A stretch of 64,000 nt of DNA from Pseudomonas sp. MMS21 TM103 (GCF_022132145.1 NZ_JAJISP010000001.1:372001-436000), one strand, 5' to 3'. Shown: positions 1 to 8,512, counted from the stretch's first letter. Made by a program: numbers and translations. Notes: a model not told the origin generated them from the letters alone.

Positions 1-843
1 TTTTACCGTCAGCAGGTGGCCGCCGACCTGATTGAGCTGGACGATGAAGGCTGGGAGCGCGGCCTGGGTCAGTTCGCATTCGAACTCGCCGTCGCGCAAT
101 TGGCGGGTGCCGGGGGCGATGGCGTGTTCAGCATTGAAGCGCACCAGCATGTAATCCGCGCGCTCGGCCGCCAGTTCGCGCGGCGAACGCACAGTCAGCA
201 GTTCGCCCTTGTTGATAAAGCCGAAGCGGTCGGCGATGCGTTCGACGTCGTGCAGCACATGGGAGGTGAAAAAGATCGCACCGCCCTGGTTCTTGTATTC
301 GTTGAGGATATCCACCACGTCTTTGCGCCCGACCGGATCGAGGCCGGACAGCGGCTCATCAAGCACCAATAGCTTGGGCTGCACGACCATGGCATGGGCC
401 AGGGCGACGCGCTGCACATTGCCCTTGGACAGCTCGCGGATACGCCGACTGGCATTCTCCGCCACCGAAAAGCGCTCCAGCCAGCTCATACACCAGGCCT
501 TCTCATCGCGACGACGAATGCCGTACATCGACAGGGCCATACGCAGAACTTCCAGCGGGGTGAACTGCTCGTACAGCGCCGGAGTTTCCGGCACGTAGGC
601 GATGCCTTCACGCGATTTCGGATCGCGCGAGGAGGTGCCGTAGAGCGTCACATGCCCCGAATAGTCGTTGATCAGGTCGAGCATCACCTTGATGGTGGTG
701 GACTTGCCGGCGCCATTGGGCCCGACGAAGCCGAACACCTCGCCCTCGGTCACCCTGAGACTGACATCGCGCAGCGCCTGCACCGCCTTGCCCTTGACGC
801 GAAAGGTCTGGCTGACGCCATGAAATTCCAGTGCAGCACTCAC
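1..843 (-). CDS. ABC transporter ATP-binding protein (C-terminus cut by window edge)
   Basis: ATPase subunit of an ABC exporter; it should hydrolyse ATP in the cytoplasm for the membrane protein encoded two genes upstream. The reading frame is open to base 1, so the end is missing and at least 281 codons are present. The chosen start is GTG at 843, which overlaps the TGA of the upstream gene by four bases (GTGA). Visible motifs are Walker A (GPNGAGKST, about residue 41), the ABC signature in the variant form LSKGNVQR (about residue 139) and Walker B with LLVLDEPLSGLDP. The substrate cannot be told from the sequence; the three-gene layout suggests an ABC-2 type exporter with an accessory protein. 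Confidence 0.9.
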   Translation of the reverse strand, partial: MSAALEFHGVSQTFRVKGKAVQALRDVSLRVTEGEVFGFVGPNGAGKSTTIKVMLDLINDYSGHVTLYGTSSRDPKSREGIAYVPETPALYEQFTPLEVLRMALSMYGIRRRDEKAWCMSWLERFSVAENASRRIRELSKGNVQRVALAHAMVVQPKLLVLDEPLSGLDPVGRKDVVDILNEYKNQGGAIFFTSHVLHDVERIADRFGFINKGELLTVRSPRELAAERADYMLVRFNAEHAIAPGTRQLRDGEFECELTQAALPAFIVQLNQVGGHLLTVK

Positions 844-1679
844 GACTGATCCTCCATACCGGCGATCTTCATTTTCTTCAAGATGATGCGCCCCTCGCGC
901 AATTCGTAGCCGAGCCTGAGCGGGTCATCCGGCAAGGCCGGCAATAGTCCGACTTCAACCAGTTGTTCAAGCCTGACCAGCGCACCGTTTTTCGCCTCGA
1001 AGCGACGTTGCGCCTCGCGCAGGGCGACCAGACCTTGCAGGCGAACGACACGTTTGTCCAGCATGTCGCGCAGCTTGGGGTCGCTGGCGGCGTCGCGCTG
1101 TTGGGCCAGGTAATCCAGGGCCAGTTGTTCATCGGCGAAGGTTTCCGCCCGCAGCATCACTGCCAGCTTACGAAAGCCGGCGGCATTGCCGGTCGCCCGC
1201 TGTGCCGCCAGTTCTAGCGCACGGCTGGCCTCGGCAATATCCTTGTTAAAGAACGCCTGGTTGAAGCCATAAAAGAAGGCAGGCAGCTCATCCCAGAAGC
1301 GACACTGCATGGCCCTACGCAACACCTCGGTACCTTCGCGATCCGCGCCACCCCAGGTGAGCAGGCCGTTGGCCAGGTAATAGTTGTCTTCATGACAGGG
1401 GTTGAGTTCGGCCACCACCTGCTGGGCACGCACCAGATAGCCGGTATCAGCCTGCCCCCAGTCCACCCCGGTGGCGGCCAGGCGCATGGTTTCCAGGCTG
1501 GCCGCGAGAAAGCGGTCGCCGCCGAACAACACCAGCAACACCGGCGCGGCGATGACCACGCGGCCTTCGATCACCGGCGGCACAGGCGCAGGCGTGTGGG
1601 CGCGCCACTGCGAGGCGGCGGAGAACAGGGCAAAACCCAGCAGCGCCAGCAACAAGGGCCAGTAACGATGGCTAGGCAT
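840..1679 (-). CDS. Membrane-anchored protein of unknown function in an ABC operon
   Basis: A 279-residue protein that I do not recognise. It begins with an uncleaved-looking hydrophobic segment (about residues 7-22) followed by a proline-rich stretch, then a second hydrophobic patch (about residues 40-53). The rest is soluble and alpha-helical, with alanine/leucine-rich repeats that could be TPR-like (about residues 85-215), so the bulk probably lies in the periplasm. It sits between the permease (2 bp gap) and the ATPase (4 bp overlap) on the same strand, so it is very likely an accessory subunit of that transporter. No catalytic motif is apparent. Confidence 0.75.
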   Translation of the reverse strand: MPSHRYWPLLLALLGFALFSAASQWRAHTPAPVPPVIEGRVVIAAPVLLVLFGGDRFLAASLETMRLAATGVDWGQADTGYLVRAQQVVAELNPCHEDNYYLANGLLTWGGADREGTEVLRRAMQCRFWDELPAFFYGFNQAFFNKDIAEASRALELAAQRATGNAAGFRKLAVMLRAETFADEQLALDYLAQQRDAASDPKLRDMLDKRVVRLQGLVALREAQRRFEAKNGALVRLEQLVEVGLLPALPDDPLRLGYELREGRIILKKMKIAGMEDQS

Positions 1680-1681
1680 GA

Positions 1682-2491
1682 TCAGGCGAAACGCTTGCGT
1701 TGCAGCGCCCAGACCGCCAGCGTCAGCAGGGCGAAGGCGTAGGCCAGATTACTCAGAAGTAACCAGGGCCAGTCGGCGGGGAGGAATTCCGGCTGGCCGT
1801 AGAGCGCCAGCATGCGCAGATCCAGCGCACCGAGATCCGGCAACAGATAACCCAGCACGCCGAGGCTGGCGCGATAGCCCTCGGTATTGCTCACCAGTCC
1901 TGCCTGACTGCCAAGCAGTTCGATAATGGCGCCATAGGAGCGCGCCACCAGCATAAAGCCGAAGGTGCCGATCAGGACGAAGCTCGGGGTCGAGGCGACT
2001 ACCGCCAGCAGGGTCGCCAGCGCCGCCAGCACCAGCAGGTCGAGGGCCATAAAGGCGATCACGATCAGATAGGGCTGCCCCATGGCCACCGGGGTGGCTT
2101 GGGGGTAAACACCACCAATTAAGCCTACCAGCACAATCTGCAACAGGCCCAAGGCCAGCAGCAGGCCCAGCAGCAGCGCCAGCAGCGCGGCAAAACGGCC
2201 GAGCAGCAAGCTGCGCCGCCCGCGCGGATAGGTCAGCGAGTTGAGGTAATAGCGCTTATCGAACTCGCGCGACAGCAGCTCCTGCACCAGCAGCACGATC
2301 AGCAGCGGCACCAGCAAACGAATGGTCGAGAAGCCCACATCTAGCGCCACAGTCGCCGGTTGGCGGGCGCCGAAATAGGAGGATAAAAGCGTGGCCACCG
2401 CCACCACCAACACCACACCAGCGGCCATCCAGAGGAATTTTGCCTTGAACGCCAACCGCAGTGCAGTCAGAAAATCTCGGAAAATAGGCAT
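1682..2491 (-). CDS. ABC-2 type transporter permease
   Basis: A 269-residue integral membrane protein with about six hydrophobic segments: one near the N-terminus (residues 20-38), one around 55-70, a strong pair around 95-125, others around 140-180, and a last one before the basic C-terminus. This is the usual layout of an ABC-2 permease that pairs with a separate ATPase, encoded here by the gene ending off the window edge. It is first in a three-gene minus-strand operon. No strong Shine-Dalgarno precedes the ATG at 2491. The AT-rich 250 bp between this gene and the pilin locus hold no gene that I can support. Confidence 0.82.
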   Translation of the reverse strand: MPIFRDFLTALRLAFKAKFLWMAAGVVLVVAVATLLSSYFGARQPATVALDVGFSTIRLLVPLLIVLLVQELLSREFDKRYYLNSLTYPRGRRSLLLGRFAALLALLLGLLLALGLLQIVLVGLIGGVYPQATPVAMGQPYLIVIAFMALDLLVLAALATLLAVVASTPSFVLIGTFGFMLVARSYGAIIELLGSQAGLVSNTEGYRASLGVLGYLLPDLGALDLRMLALYGQPEFLPADWPWLLLSNLAYAFALLTLAVWALQRKRFA

Positions 2492-2697
2492 ATTAGACAG
2501 GACAAAATCTGAATGAAATAAAAATCGACATAACCCGAGGGGCTATTCGTCGAGCAAGTTGAAAAAAATAAGCATTAATTATTTAAGCAGAGAGCAATCA
2601 GATTGCGAAAAACGGATGCACCTCCAGCACTCCCAGTGCCTAGCTCATCAATACCGAAAATTGCTCGATAAGGAAGCCAGCTCGAATAACACCAAGT

Positions 2698-2720
2698 AAA
2701 AAGGGAGAGTTACCTCTCCC
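2698..2720 (-). terminator. Rho-independent terminator of the pilin operon
   Basis: On the minus strand a 7-bp stem (GGGAGAG/CTCTCCC) with a GTAA loop is followed by a run of T. It lies about 20 bp beyond the stop of the cysteine-rich gene and closes the two-gene pilin operon. Confidence 0.8.
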
Positions 2721-2742
2721 TCATCATCAGGACATTAGATAA

Positions 2743-3180
2743 TTACTGTACGGCAGGCAAGTTAGCAGTTGCGCGAGCTTCAGCAAGGGCAGCAGTGCAG
2801 GCCGCACCGCCCGGATATTGCGAAGTGACAGTGCCCGCCAAAGTGGTCGCAGAAGCATAAGCCGGCCCAGTTGTTACTGCAGGAGCAGTAGTTGTGCAAT
2901 CCTCAAGACCACCAACACCAGTATCCACGTTGTTATCTGCGTCAATGCAAACAGGAACAGAGCGCTGAGTTGTTCGGCCGGCAGTATGACAAGCGGTGAC
3001 CGCAATAGCGCGGGCATTACAAGACACGCCCGCCGCAACCCCAGTACTCACGTTTATAGCGACGTCCTCATTCAACAGAGCACAATCAGCAATACGAACA
3101 GCCCCCGAAGCCGCAAGCTGTACAGCCGAAGCCATGCCGGATGCCATCAGGCCCACTAGCAACAAAGTAACTTTTTTCAT
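2743..3180 (-). CDS. Secreted six-cysteine protein co-transcribed with the short pilin (candidate split-pilin C-terminal subunit)
   Basis: A 145-residue protein with a clear Sec signal peptide (MKK, hydrophobic core, cleavage after ASA at about residue 19) and no prepilin motif. The mature part has six cysteines (residues 33, 54, 64, 78, 95, 128), enough for three disulfides, and an acidic loop (D80, D82, N83, N84, D86) that could bind calcium. I do not recognise the family. The start is ATG 3180 because GGAG lies 8 bases upstream; an ATG six bases earlier sits too close to it. It begins 22 bp after the truncated pilin gene in a different frame, with one terminator after it, so the two form an operon. 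Inference: it may supply the globular domain the pilin lacks, as PilA-C/Spc does in Geobacter. Base composition is less GC-rich than pilB. Alternatives are a pilin chaperone or an unrelated secreted protein. Confidence 0.8.
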   Translation of the reverse strand: MKKVTLLLVGLMASGMASAVQLAASGAVRIADCALLNEDVAINVSTGVAAGVSCNARAIAVTACHTAGRTTQRSVPVCIDADNNVDTGVGGLEDCTTTAPAVTTGPAYASATTLAGTVTSQYPGGAACTAALAEARATANLPAVQ

Positions 3181-3202
3181 TTCCATATCTCCAGAATGCC
3201 TA

Positions 3203-3388
3203 TTAGCGCAGCGACGAAATGACAGCAGTGATACCGTTCTTGGCATCGGCTACTGCGGACGTATCGTTGGCCTTGGCGCGGTATTCGTTGAACTGCGGAA
3301 TGGCGATGGCAGCGAGAATACCGATAATCGCGATCACGATCATCAGCTCGATCAGGGTAAAACCTTTTTGCTTCTTGAGAGACTTCAT
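3203..3388 (-). CDS. pilA: Truncated type IV pilin consisting of the N-terminal helix only (PilA-N-like)
   Basis: A 61-residue prepilin: six-residue basic leader, cleavage site G9/F10, Glu at mature position 5, then the classic hydrophobic assembly helix with mature F1, F24 and Y27. It stops after 52 mature residues (ending SSLR), where an ordinary pilin would enter its globular domain of roughly 90 more residues. The start ATG 3388 has AGGAG seven bases upstream. PilD would process it and PilB/PilC assemble it. Its place divergent from pilB is the standard pilA position in Pseudomonas. The short form strongly resembles the PilA-N pilins of Geobacter and relatives. See the adjacent secreted protein for the possible missing half. 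Confidence 0.9.
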   Translation of the reverse strand: MKSLKKQKGFTLIELMIVIAIIGILAAIAIPQFNEYRAKANDTSAVADAKNGITAVISSLR

Positions 3389-3434
3389 GGACAAGCTCCT
3401 GGTGTGGTTAAGGTCAGCGACCTGACAGGGGTAA

Positions 3435-3450
3435 AGCAGATGGCGTGCCA
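3435..3450 (-). promoter_or_regulatory. RpoN (sigma-54) -24/-12 promoter of the pilin operon
   Basis: The minus strand reads TGGCACGCCATCTGCT, with GG and GC separated by 10 bases as sigma-54 requires and a good match to TGGCACG-N4-TTGC. It lies 47 bp upstream of the pilin ATG, giving a leader of roughly 36 bases. pilA transcription by RpoN with the activator PilR is established in Pseudomonas, and pilS-pilR are in this window. Confidence 0.85.
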
Positions 3451-3620
3451 ACTCGACAATACTCGCTGCACAAGGGATTGACTGCCACCCGCCACAAACT
3501 GCCCGCCCCCAAGCGGCAACAACTGACGTTTTTTGTCAGGCACGACTGCCGCGCTTGGGCTTGGCGCGCGATTAGGCTATAAGTCAGCAGCATCCGCCCC
3601 CTTCGATTAGCAGACTCGCA

Positions 3621-5324
3621 ATGAACGACGCTCCGAATCTGACCGGCCTGGCTCGACAACTGGTTACCGCCGAACTCCTCGATGAACGTGCCGCCGCCCA
3701 GGCCCAGGCCCAGGCGCTGCGCAACAAGATCCCACTGGTGTCCTACCTGGTGCAGAACAAGCTGGCCAGCAGCCGGGCGGTGGCGGAAATCGCCTCCGAG
3801 CAGTTCGGCGTGCCGCTGTGCGACCTCAAGGCCATCGACAAGGACAGCCAGCCGCACGACCTGGTCAGCGAGAAGCTGTGTCGCCAGCACCGCGTGCTGC
3901 CGCTGTACCGGCGTGGCAACAAGCTGTTCGTCGCCCTCTCAGACCCGACCAACCACCAGGCGGTTACCGACATCCAGTTCAGCACCGGCCTGAGTACCGA
4001 AGCGCTGCTGGTGGAGGACGACAAGCTTGGGGATGCCATCGACAAGTTCTTCGAGGCGGCCAACAGCGGCATGGAAGACCTGGCCGACGTCGACCTCGAC
4101 GGCCTCGACGTGCAGGCAGTGGATGACAACAAGGAAGAGGGTGTCTCTGGCGAAAGCGCCGACGACGCACCGGTGGTGCGCTTCGTCAACAAGATGCTGC
4201 TGGATGCAATCAAGGGTGGCTCCTCGGACTTGCACTTCGAGCCTTATGAGAAGGTCTACCGGGTGCGTTTTCGTACCGACGGCATCCTGCAGGAGATCGC
4301 CCGGCCGCCGATCCAGCTGGCGCCACGCATCTCGGCACGTCTGAAGGTGATGGCCGCGCTGGATATTTCCGAGCGGCGCAAGCCGCAGGATGGGCGGATC
4401 AAGATGCGCATCTCGAAGACCAAGTCGATCGACTTTCGCGTCAGCACCTGCCCGACCCTGTGGGGCGAGAAGATCGTGATGCGGATCCTCGACCCCTCCA
4501 GCGCGCAGATGGGCATCGATGCGCTAGGCTATGAACCTGGGCAGAAAGACCTGTACATGGCCGCGCTCAAGCAACCGCAGGGCATGATCCTGGTGACCGG
4601 GCCGACCGGCTCGGGCAAGACGGTGTCGTTGTACACCGGCCTGAACATCCTCAATACCGTGGACGTGAACATCTCCACCGCCGAAGACCCGGTGGAAATC
4701 AACCTGGAAGGCATCAACCAGGTCAACGTCAACCCCAAGCAGGGCATGGACTTCACCGCCGCGCTACGCGCCTTCCTGCGCCAGGACCCGGACATCATCA
4801 TGGTCGGCGAGATCCGCGACCTGGATACCGCCTCGATCGCGATCAAGGCGGCGCAGACCGGGCACATGGTGATGTCGACCCTGCACACCAACAGCGCCGC
4901 GGAAACCCTGACCCGCCTGCGCAACATGGGCGTGCCCTCGTTCAACATCGCCACCTCGGTCAGCCTGATCATCGCCCAGCGCCTGGCACGCAAGCTGTGC
5001 GTGCACTGCAAGAAGGAAGTGCAGATCCCGCACGAGGCGCTGCTCGAGGAAGGCTTCCCGCAGGAGCAGTTCGGCAGCTTCAAGATTTATGCGCCGGTAG
5101 GCTGTGAAAATTGCAACGGCGGATACAAGGGCCGTATCGGAATCTATGAAGTGGTTAAAAACACGCCTGCCCTGCAACGGATTATCATGGAAGAAGGCAA
5201 CTCCATTGATATCTCCGCGCAAATGCGCAAAGACGGCTTCAATGACCTGCGTACCTCGGCCCTGCTGAAGGCCATGCAGGGCATCACCAGCCTCGAAGAA
5301 GTGAACCGCGTGACAAAGGACTAA
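3621..5324 (+). CDS. pilB: Type IV pilus extension ATPase PilB
   Basis: Cytoplasmic hexameric ATPase that powers pilin polymerisation through PilC. It is 567 residues, the usual length. An N-terminal GspE/PilB domain is followed by the ATPase core: Walker A GPTGSGKT (about residue 327), an acidic box around the EDPVE motif, Walker B IIMVGEIRD (about 393), a histidine box in STLHTNSA, and a zinc-binding tetracysteine formed by CVHC (about 460) and CENC (about 495). It begins the pilBCD-coaE-yacG run, is separated from pilC by three bases, and is divergent from the pilin operon. Confidence 0.98.
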   Translation: MNDAPNLTGLARQLVTAELLDERAAAQAQAQALRNKIPLVSYLVQNKLASSRAVAEIASEQFGVPLCDLKAIDKDSQPHDLVSEKLCRQHRVLPLYRRGNKLFVALSDPTNHQAVTDIQFSTGLSTEALLVEDDKLGDAIDKFFEAANSGMEDLADVDLDGLDVQAVDDNKEEGVSGESADDAPVVRFVNKMLLDAIKGGSSDLHFEPYEKVYRVRFRTDGILQEIARPPIQLAPRISARLKVMAALDISERRKPQDGRIKMRISKTKSIDFRVSTCPTLWGEKIVMRILDPSSAQMGIDALGYEPGQKDLYMAALKQPQGMILVTGPTGSGKTVSLYTGLNILNTVDVNISTAEDPVEINLEGINQVNVNPKQGMDFTAALRAFLRQDPDIIMVGEIRDLDTASIAIKAAQTGHMVMSTLHTNSAAETLTRLRNMGVPSFNIATSVSLIIAQRLARKLCVHCKKEVQIPHEALLEEGFPQEQFGSFKIYAPVGCENCNGGYKGRIGIYEVVKNTPALQRIIMEEGNSIDISAQMRKDGFNDLRTSALLKAMQGITSLEEVNRVTKD

Positions 5325-5327
5325 CCG

Positions 5328-6548
5328 ATGGCGGCCAAAGCATTAGCATCCAGCGTTTTCCTCTGGGAAGGCACCGACAAGAAAGGCGGCAAGATGAAGG
5401 GCGAGCTGATCGGACAGTCGCCTGCCCTGATCAAGGCCCAGTTGCGCAAGCAGGGCATCAACCCGCTCAAGGTGCGCAAGAAGCCCAAATCGCTGTTCGG
5501 CGAAGGGAAGAAGATCAAGCCCCTGGATATCGCCCTGTTCACCCGGCAGATGGCCACCATGATGAAGGCCGGGGTGCCGCTGCTGCAGTCGTTCGACATC
5601 ATCGGCGAGGGCTTCGACAACCCAAACATGCGCAAGCTGATCGAGGAGGTCAAGCAGGAGGTCGCGGCGGGCAACAGCTTCGCCGCCTCGCTGCGCAAGA
5701 AGCCGCTGTACTTCGATGACCTGTATTGCAACCTGGTCGACTCCGGCGAACAGTCCGGCGCGCTGGAAACCCTGCTCGACCGGGTCGCCACCTACAAGGA
5801 AAAGACCGAGGCGCTCAAAGCCAAGATCAAGAAGGCCATGACCTACCCGATCGCGGTGATCGTGGTGGCGATAATCGTCACCGCCGTCTTGCTGATCAAG
5901 GTGGTGCCGCAATTCGAGAGCGTATTCGCTGGCTTCGGCGCCGAACTGCCGGCGTTCACCCAGGTGGTGGTCAATATGTCGCGCGGACTGCAGAAATGGT
6001 GGTTCCTGTTTGCAATTGGCATCTTCGCCATCGCCTTTACGTTCAAATGGGTGTTCAAGCGTTCGGAAAAATTCCGCGACTTCCTCGACCGCACCCTGCT
6101 CAAGGCCCCCATCGTTGGCGACATCATGTACAAGGCGGTGGTTGCTCGTTACGCGCGAACCCTGGCGACCACCTTCGCCGCCGGCGTGCCATTGGTCGAG
6201 GCACTTGACTCGGTGGCCGGGGCGACCGGCAACGTGGTGTTCCGCAACGCCGTGCACAAGATCCGCAATGACGTGTCATCCGGCACCCAGCTGAATTTTT
6301 CGATGCGCAGCACCGGCATCTTCCCGAGCATGGCGATCCAGATGACCGCCATCGGCGAGGAATCCGGCTCGCTGGACGAGATGCTGGACAAGGTCGCCGG
6401 CTATTACGAGGACGAGGTGGACAACGCCGTCGACAACCTGACCACCCTGATGGAGCCGATGATCATGTCGGTTATCGGCGTGCTGGTCGGCGGCCTGATC
6501 ATTGCCATGTACCTGCCGATCTTCCAGCTAGGTTCGGTGGTCGGCTAA
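5328..6548 (+). CDS. pilC: Type IV pilus inner-membrane platform protein PilC
   Basis: Polytopic inner-membrane protein that couples PilB (and the retraction ATPases) to pilin insertion. It is 406 residues with two repeated GspF/T2SF domains: cytoplasmic helical bundles at about 70-190 and 275-395, with hydrophobic segments around residues 172-195, 222-245 and 375-398. The FTRQMATMMKAGVPL motif typical of the first domain and its counterpart around YARTLATTFAAGVPL are both present. It lies tightly between pilB and pilD. Confidence 0.98.
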   Translation: MAAKALASSVFLWEGTDKKGGKMKGELIGQSPALIKAQLRKQGINPLKVRKKPKSLFGEGKKIKPLDIALFTRQMATMMKAGVPLLQSFDIIGEGFDNPNMRKLIEEVKQEVAAGNSFAASLRKKPLYFDDLYCNLVDSGEQSGALETLLDRVATYKEKTEALKAKIKKAMTYPIAVIVVAIIVTAVLLIKVVPQFESVFAGFGAELPAFTQVVVNMSRGLQKWWFLFAIGIFAIAFTFKWVFKRSEKFRDFLDRTLLKAPIVGDIMYKAVVARYARTLATTFAAGVPLVEALDSVAGATGNVVFRNAVHKIRNDVSSGTQLNFSMRSTGIFPSMAIQMTAIGEESGSLDEMLDKVAGYYEDEVDNAVDNLTTLMEPMIMSVIGVLVGGLIIAMYLPIFQLGSVVG

Positions 6549-6551
6549 CTC

Positions 6552-7421
6552 ATGACGCTAGAGTTCCTGGCCGGCAACTTGCCGGCCTTTACCTTGACCT
6601 GCCTGGTACTGGGGCTGCTGATCGGCAGCTTTCTCAATGTGCTGGTGTATCGCCTGCCGGTGATGATGCAACGCGACTGGCAGGCCCAGGCCCGGGAGAT
6701 CCTCGAGCTGCCGGCACCGCCGGACGCGCCGTTGTTCAACCTGATCCTACCCAACTCGCGCTGCCCGCACTGCGGCCACGAGATTCGCCCCTGGGAGAAT
6801 ATCCCGCTAATCAGCTACCTGTTCCTGCGCGGCAAATGTTCCAGCTGCAAGGCGCCGATCAGCCTGCGCTACCCGCTGGTGGAACTGGCCTGCGGGCTGC
6901 TGTCGGCCTATGTGGCCTGGCACTTCGGCTTTACCTGGCAGGCCGCCGGCATGCTGCTGCTGACCTGGGGCCTGCTAGCGATGAGCCTGATCGACGCCGA
7001 CCATCAACTGCTGCCGGACTCTTTGGTGCTGCCGTTGTTGTGGCTGGGGCTGATCGCCAACTACTTCGGCCTGTTCACCAGCCTGGAAGCCGCGCTGTGG
7101 GGCGCGATTGGCGGCTACCTGAGCCTGTGGTCGGTGTACTGGCTGTTCAAGCTGGTAACCGGCAAGGAAGGCATGGGCTATGGCGACTTCAAGCTGCTGG
7201 CCATGCTCGGCGCCTGGGGCGGCTGGCAAGTGCTGCCGCTGACCATCCTGCTGTCGTCGCTGGTCGGCGCCGTGCTCGGGCTGATCATGCTGCGCCTGCG
7301 CAATGCCGAAACCAGCACACCGATCCCGTTCGGCCCCTACCTGGCCATCGCCGGCTGGATCGCCCTGCTCTGGGGCGAGCAGATCACCGGAAGTTATTTG
7401 CAGATCGCCGGGTTCGGCTAA
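6552..7421 (+). CDS. pilD: Prepilin peptidase / N-methyltransferase PilD
   Basis: Inner-membrane aspartyl protease that removes leader peptides from prepilins and pseudopilins and N-methylates the new terminus. It is 289 residues with about eight hydrophobic segments. A cytoplasmic zinc domain carries two CxxC pairs (CPHC at about 71, CSSC at about 96). The catalytic aspartates lie in the DADHQLLPD region (about 147) and in GYGDFK (about 212). It should process every prepilin in this window: the short pilin and all minor pilins of both clusters. Confidence 0.98.
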   Translation: MTLEFLAGNLPAFTLTCLVLGLLIGSFLNVLVYRLPVMMQRDWQAQAREILELPAPPDAPLFNLILPNSRCPHCGHEIRPWENIPLISYLFLRGKCSSCKAPISLRYPLVELACGLLSAYVAWHFGFTWQAAGMLLLTWGLLAMSLIDADHQLLPDSLVLPLLWLGLIANYFGLFTSLEAALWGAIGGYLSLWSVYWLFKLVTGKEGMGYGDFKLLAMLGAWGGWQVLPLTILLSSLVGAVLGLIMLRLRNAETSTPIPFGPYLAIAGWIALLWGEQITGSYLQIAGFG

Positions 7422-7457
7422 GACCGGCTGATTACAACCCCGAACAACCCACAATCC

Positions 7458-7625
7458 GTAGGGCGTCACTCGCCGAAGGCAGTGCACCATGGTTGTTCGG
7501 CGCGCCACAAAAGCTGGCGGGCTGTCGCTGCGCTCCGAAGGGAACGCCGCCCGGGCCGCCCAACAAGCAAAAGCATCGCGCCGGGGCCGGCCCTCCTTCA
7601 AGAGCGGCAAACACCTCATTGGCCG
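7458..7625 (+). repeat. Intergenic repeat: family R1 copy followed by an R2-type half element
   Basis: The R1 copy starts with GTAGGGCG and continues through GCAGTGCACCATGGTTG and GGCGGGCTGTCGCTGCGCTC to GGGCCGCCC. It is followed by an R2-type stretch (GCATCGCGCCGGGG...CCCTCC). Related R1 copies lie near 9793, 19339 (reverse), 22620, 43658 and 52255. It fills the pilD-coaE gap and contains no credible gene. Confidence 0.75.
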
Positions 7626-7700
7626 CCTGATTCGCCAGGGCGCCGGCTCCTGCTCTACAATTGTGGCCCTGTTTATGGCCAACGAGAGCCGCACCCGAAG

Positions 7701-8309
7701 ATGAAACCCTGGATTCTTGGCCTCACGGGCGGCATCGGCAGCGGTAAAAGCGCAGTCGCCCAGCACTTTATCGATCAAGGCGTGCATCTAGTCGACGCCG
7801 ATCATGCGGCGCGCTGGGTGGTCGAGCCGGGCACGCCGGCGCTGGCCAAGATCGTCGAGCATTTCGGCGAGGGGGTGTTGCGGCCTGACGGTCAACTGGA
7901 TCGCACGGCGCTACGCGGCCTGATCTTCCAGAACCCCGAGCAACGGCAGTGGCTGGAATCCCTGCTGCACCCGTTGATCGGCCAGGAAATCAGCCAATAC
8001 CTGGCGCGTGCCGAGTCGCCTTACGCGATTCTGGTGTCGCCCCTCTTGATCGAGTCCGGCCAGCACCGTTTGACCCAGCGGGTATTGGTGATCGATGCAC
8101 CCGAGCAATTGCAAGTGCAGCGCGCCATGCAGCGCGACCAAAGCTCGGCCGAACAGGTGCAGGCGATTCTCAAGGCCCAGGCCAGCCGCGAACAACGCCT
8201 GCAGCATGCCGATGACGTGCTGCTCAATGATCGCGACCTGACCTGGCTGAAAAGCGAAGTCGAACGCCTGCACAAATTTTACCTGACCCTGCGCGGAGGC
8301 CAATTATGA
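7701..8309 (+). CDS. coaE: Dephospho-CoA kinase
   Basis: Catalyses the last step of coenzyme A synthesis, phosphorylating dephospho-CoA at the ribose 3'-hydroxyl with ATP. The start is ATG 7701, giving 202 residues, the family length; the frame is open further upstream but that part runs through an intergenic repeat. The P-loop GGIGSGKS is at residues 9-16, followed by [13 protein letters not shown], the acceptor-binding region. Its stop overlaps the yacG start by four bases, and linkage to pilBCD is conserved in Pseudomonas. Confidence 0.97.
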   Translation: MKPWILGLTGGIGSGKSAVAQHFIDQGVHLVDADHAARWVVEPGTPALAKIVEHFGEGVLRPDGQLDRTALRGLIFQNPEQRQWLESLLHPLIGQEISQYLARAESPYAILVSPLLIESGQHRLTQRVLVIDAPEQLQVQRAMQRDQSSAEQVQAILKAQASREQRLQHADDVLLNDRDLTWLKSEVERLHKFYLTLRGGQL

Positions 8310-8512
8310 GCCAACTCACCATCGTCAAATGCCCTACCTGCGGCGCCCCGGTCGAATGGGGCCCGCAAAGCCCGCAACGGCCCTTCTGCTCGGAGCGCTG
8401 CAAACTGATCGACCTCGGCGCCTGGGCTTCGGAAGAACACGCCATCCCCGGCGACAACCAGGAAGACGAACTGTTCTCCAGCGATCTGGATCAGCCGCCG
8501 CGCCAGCACTGA
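8306..8512 (+). CDS. yacG: DNA gyrase inhibitor YacG (small zinc protein)
   Basis: A 68-residue zinc-binding protein; the family binds GyrB and blocks gyrase activity. The four zinc-ligand cysteines are visible as CPTC (residues 9-12) and CSERC (28-32), followed by IDLGAWA, the family hallmark, and an acidic flexible tail. ATGA overlap with coaE indicates translational coupling. Confidence 0.95.
   Translation: MSQLTIVKCPTCGAPVEWGPQSPQRPFCSERCKLIDLGAWASEEHAIPGDNQEDELFSSDLDQPPRQH

Noticed and set aside
2743..3388. Short pilin as a simple frameshift of one full-length pilin gene
   Set aside because: Joining the two frames would put a complete Sec signal peptide in the middle of the pilin; the second gene also has its own ribosome-binding site, so two genes are more likely.
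7482..7700. N-terminal extension of CoaE
   Set aside because: The extra codons run through an intergenic repeat and the family begins at [11 protein letters not shown].
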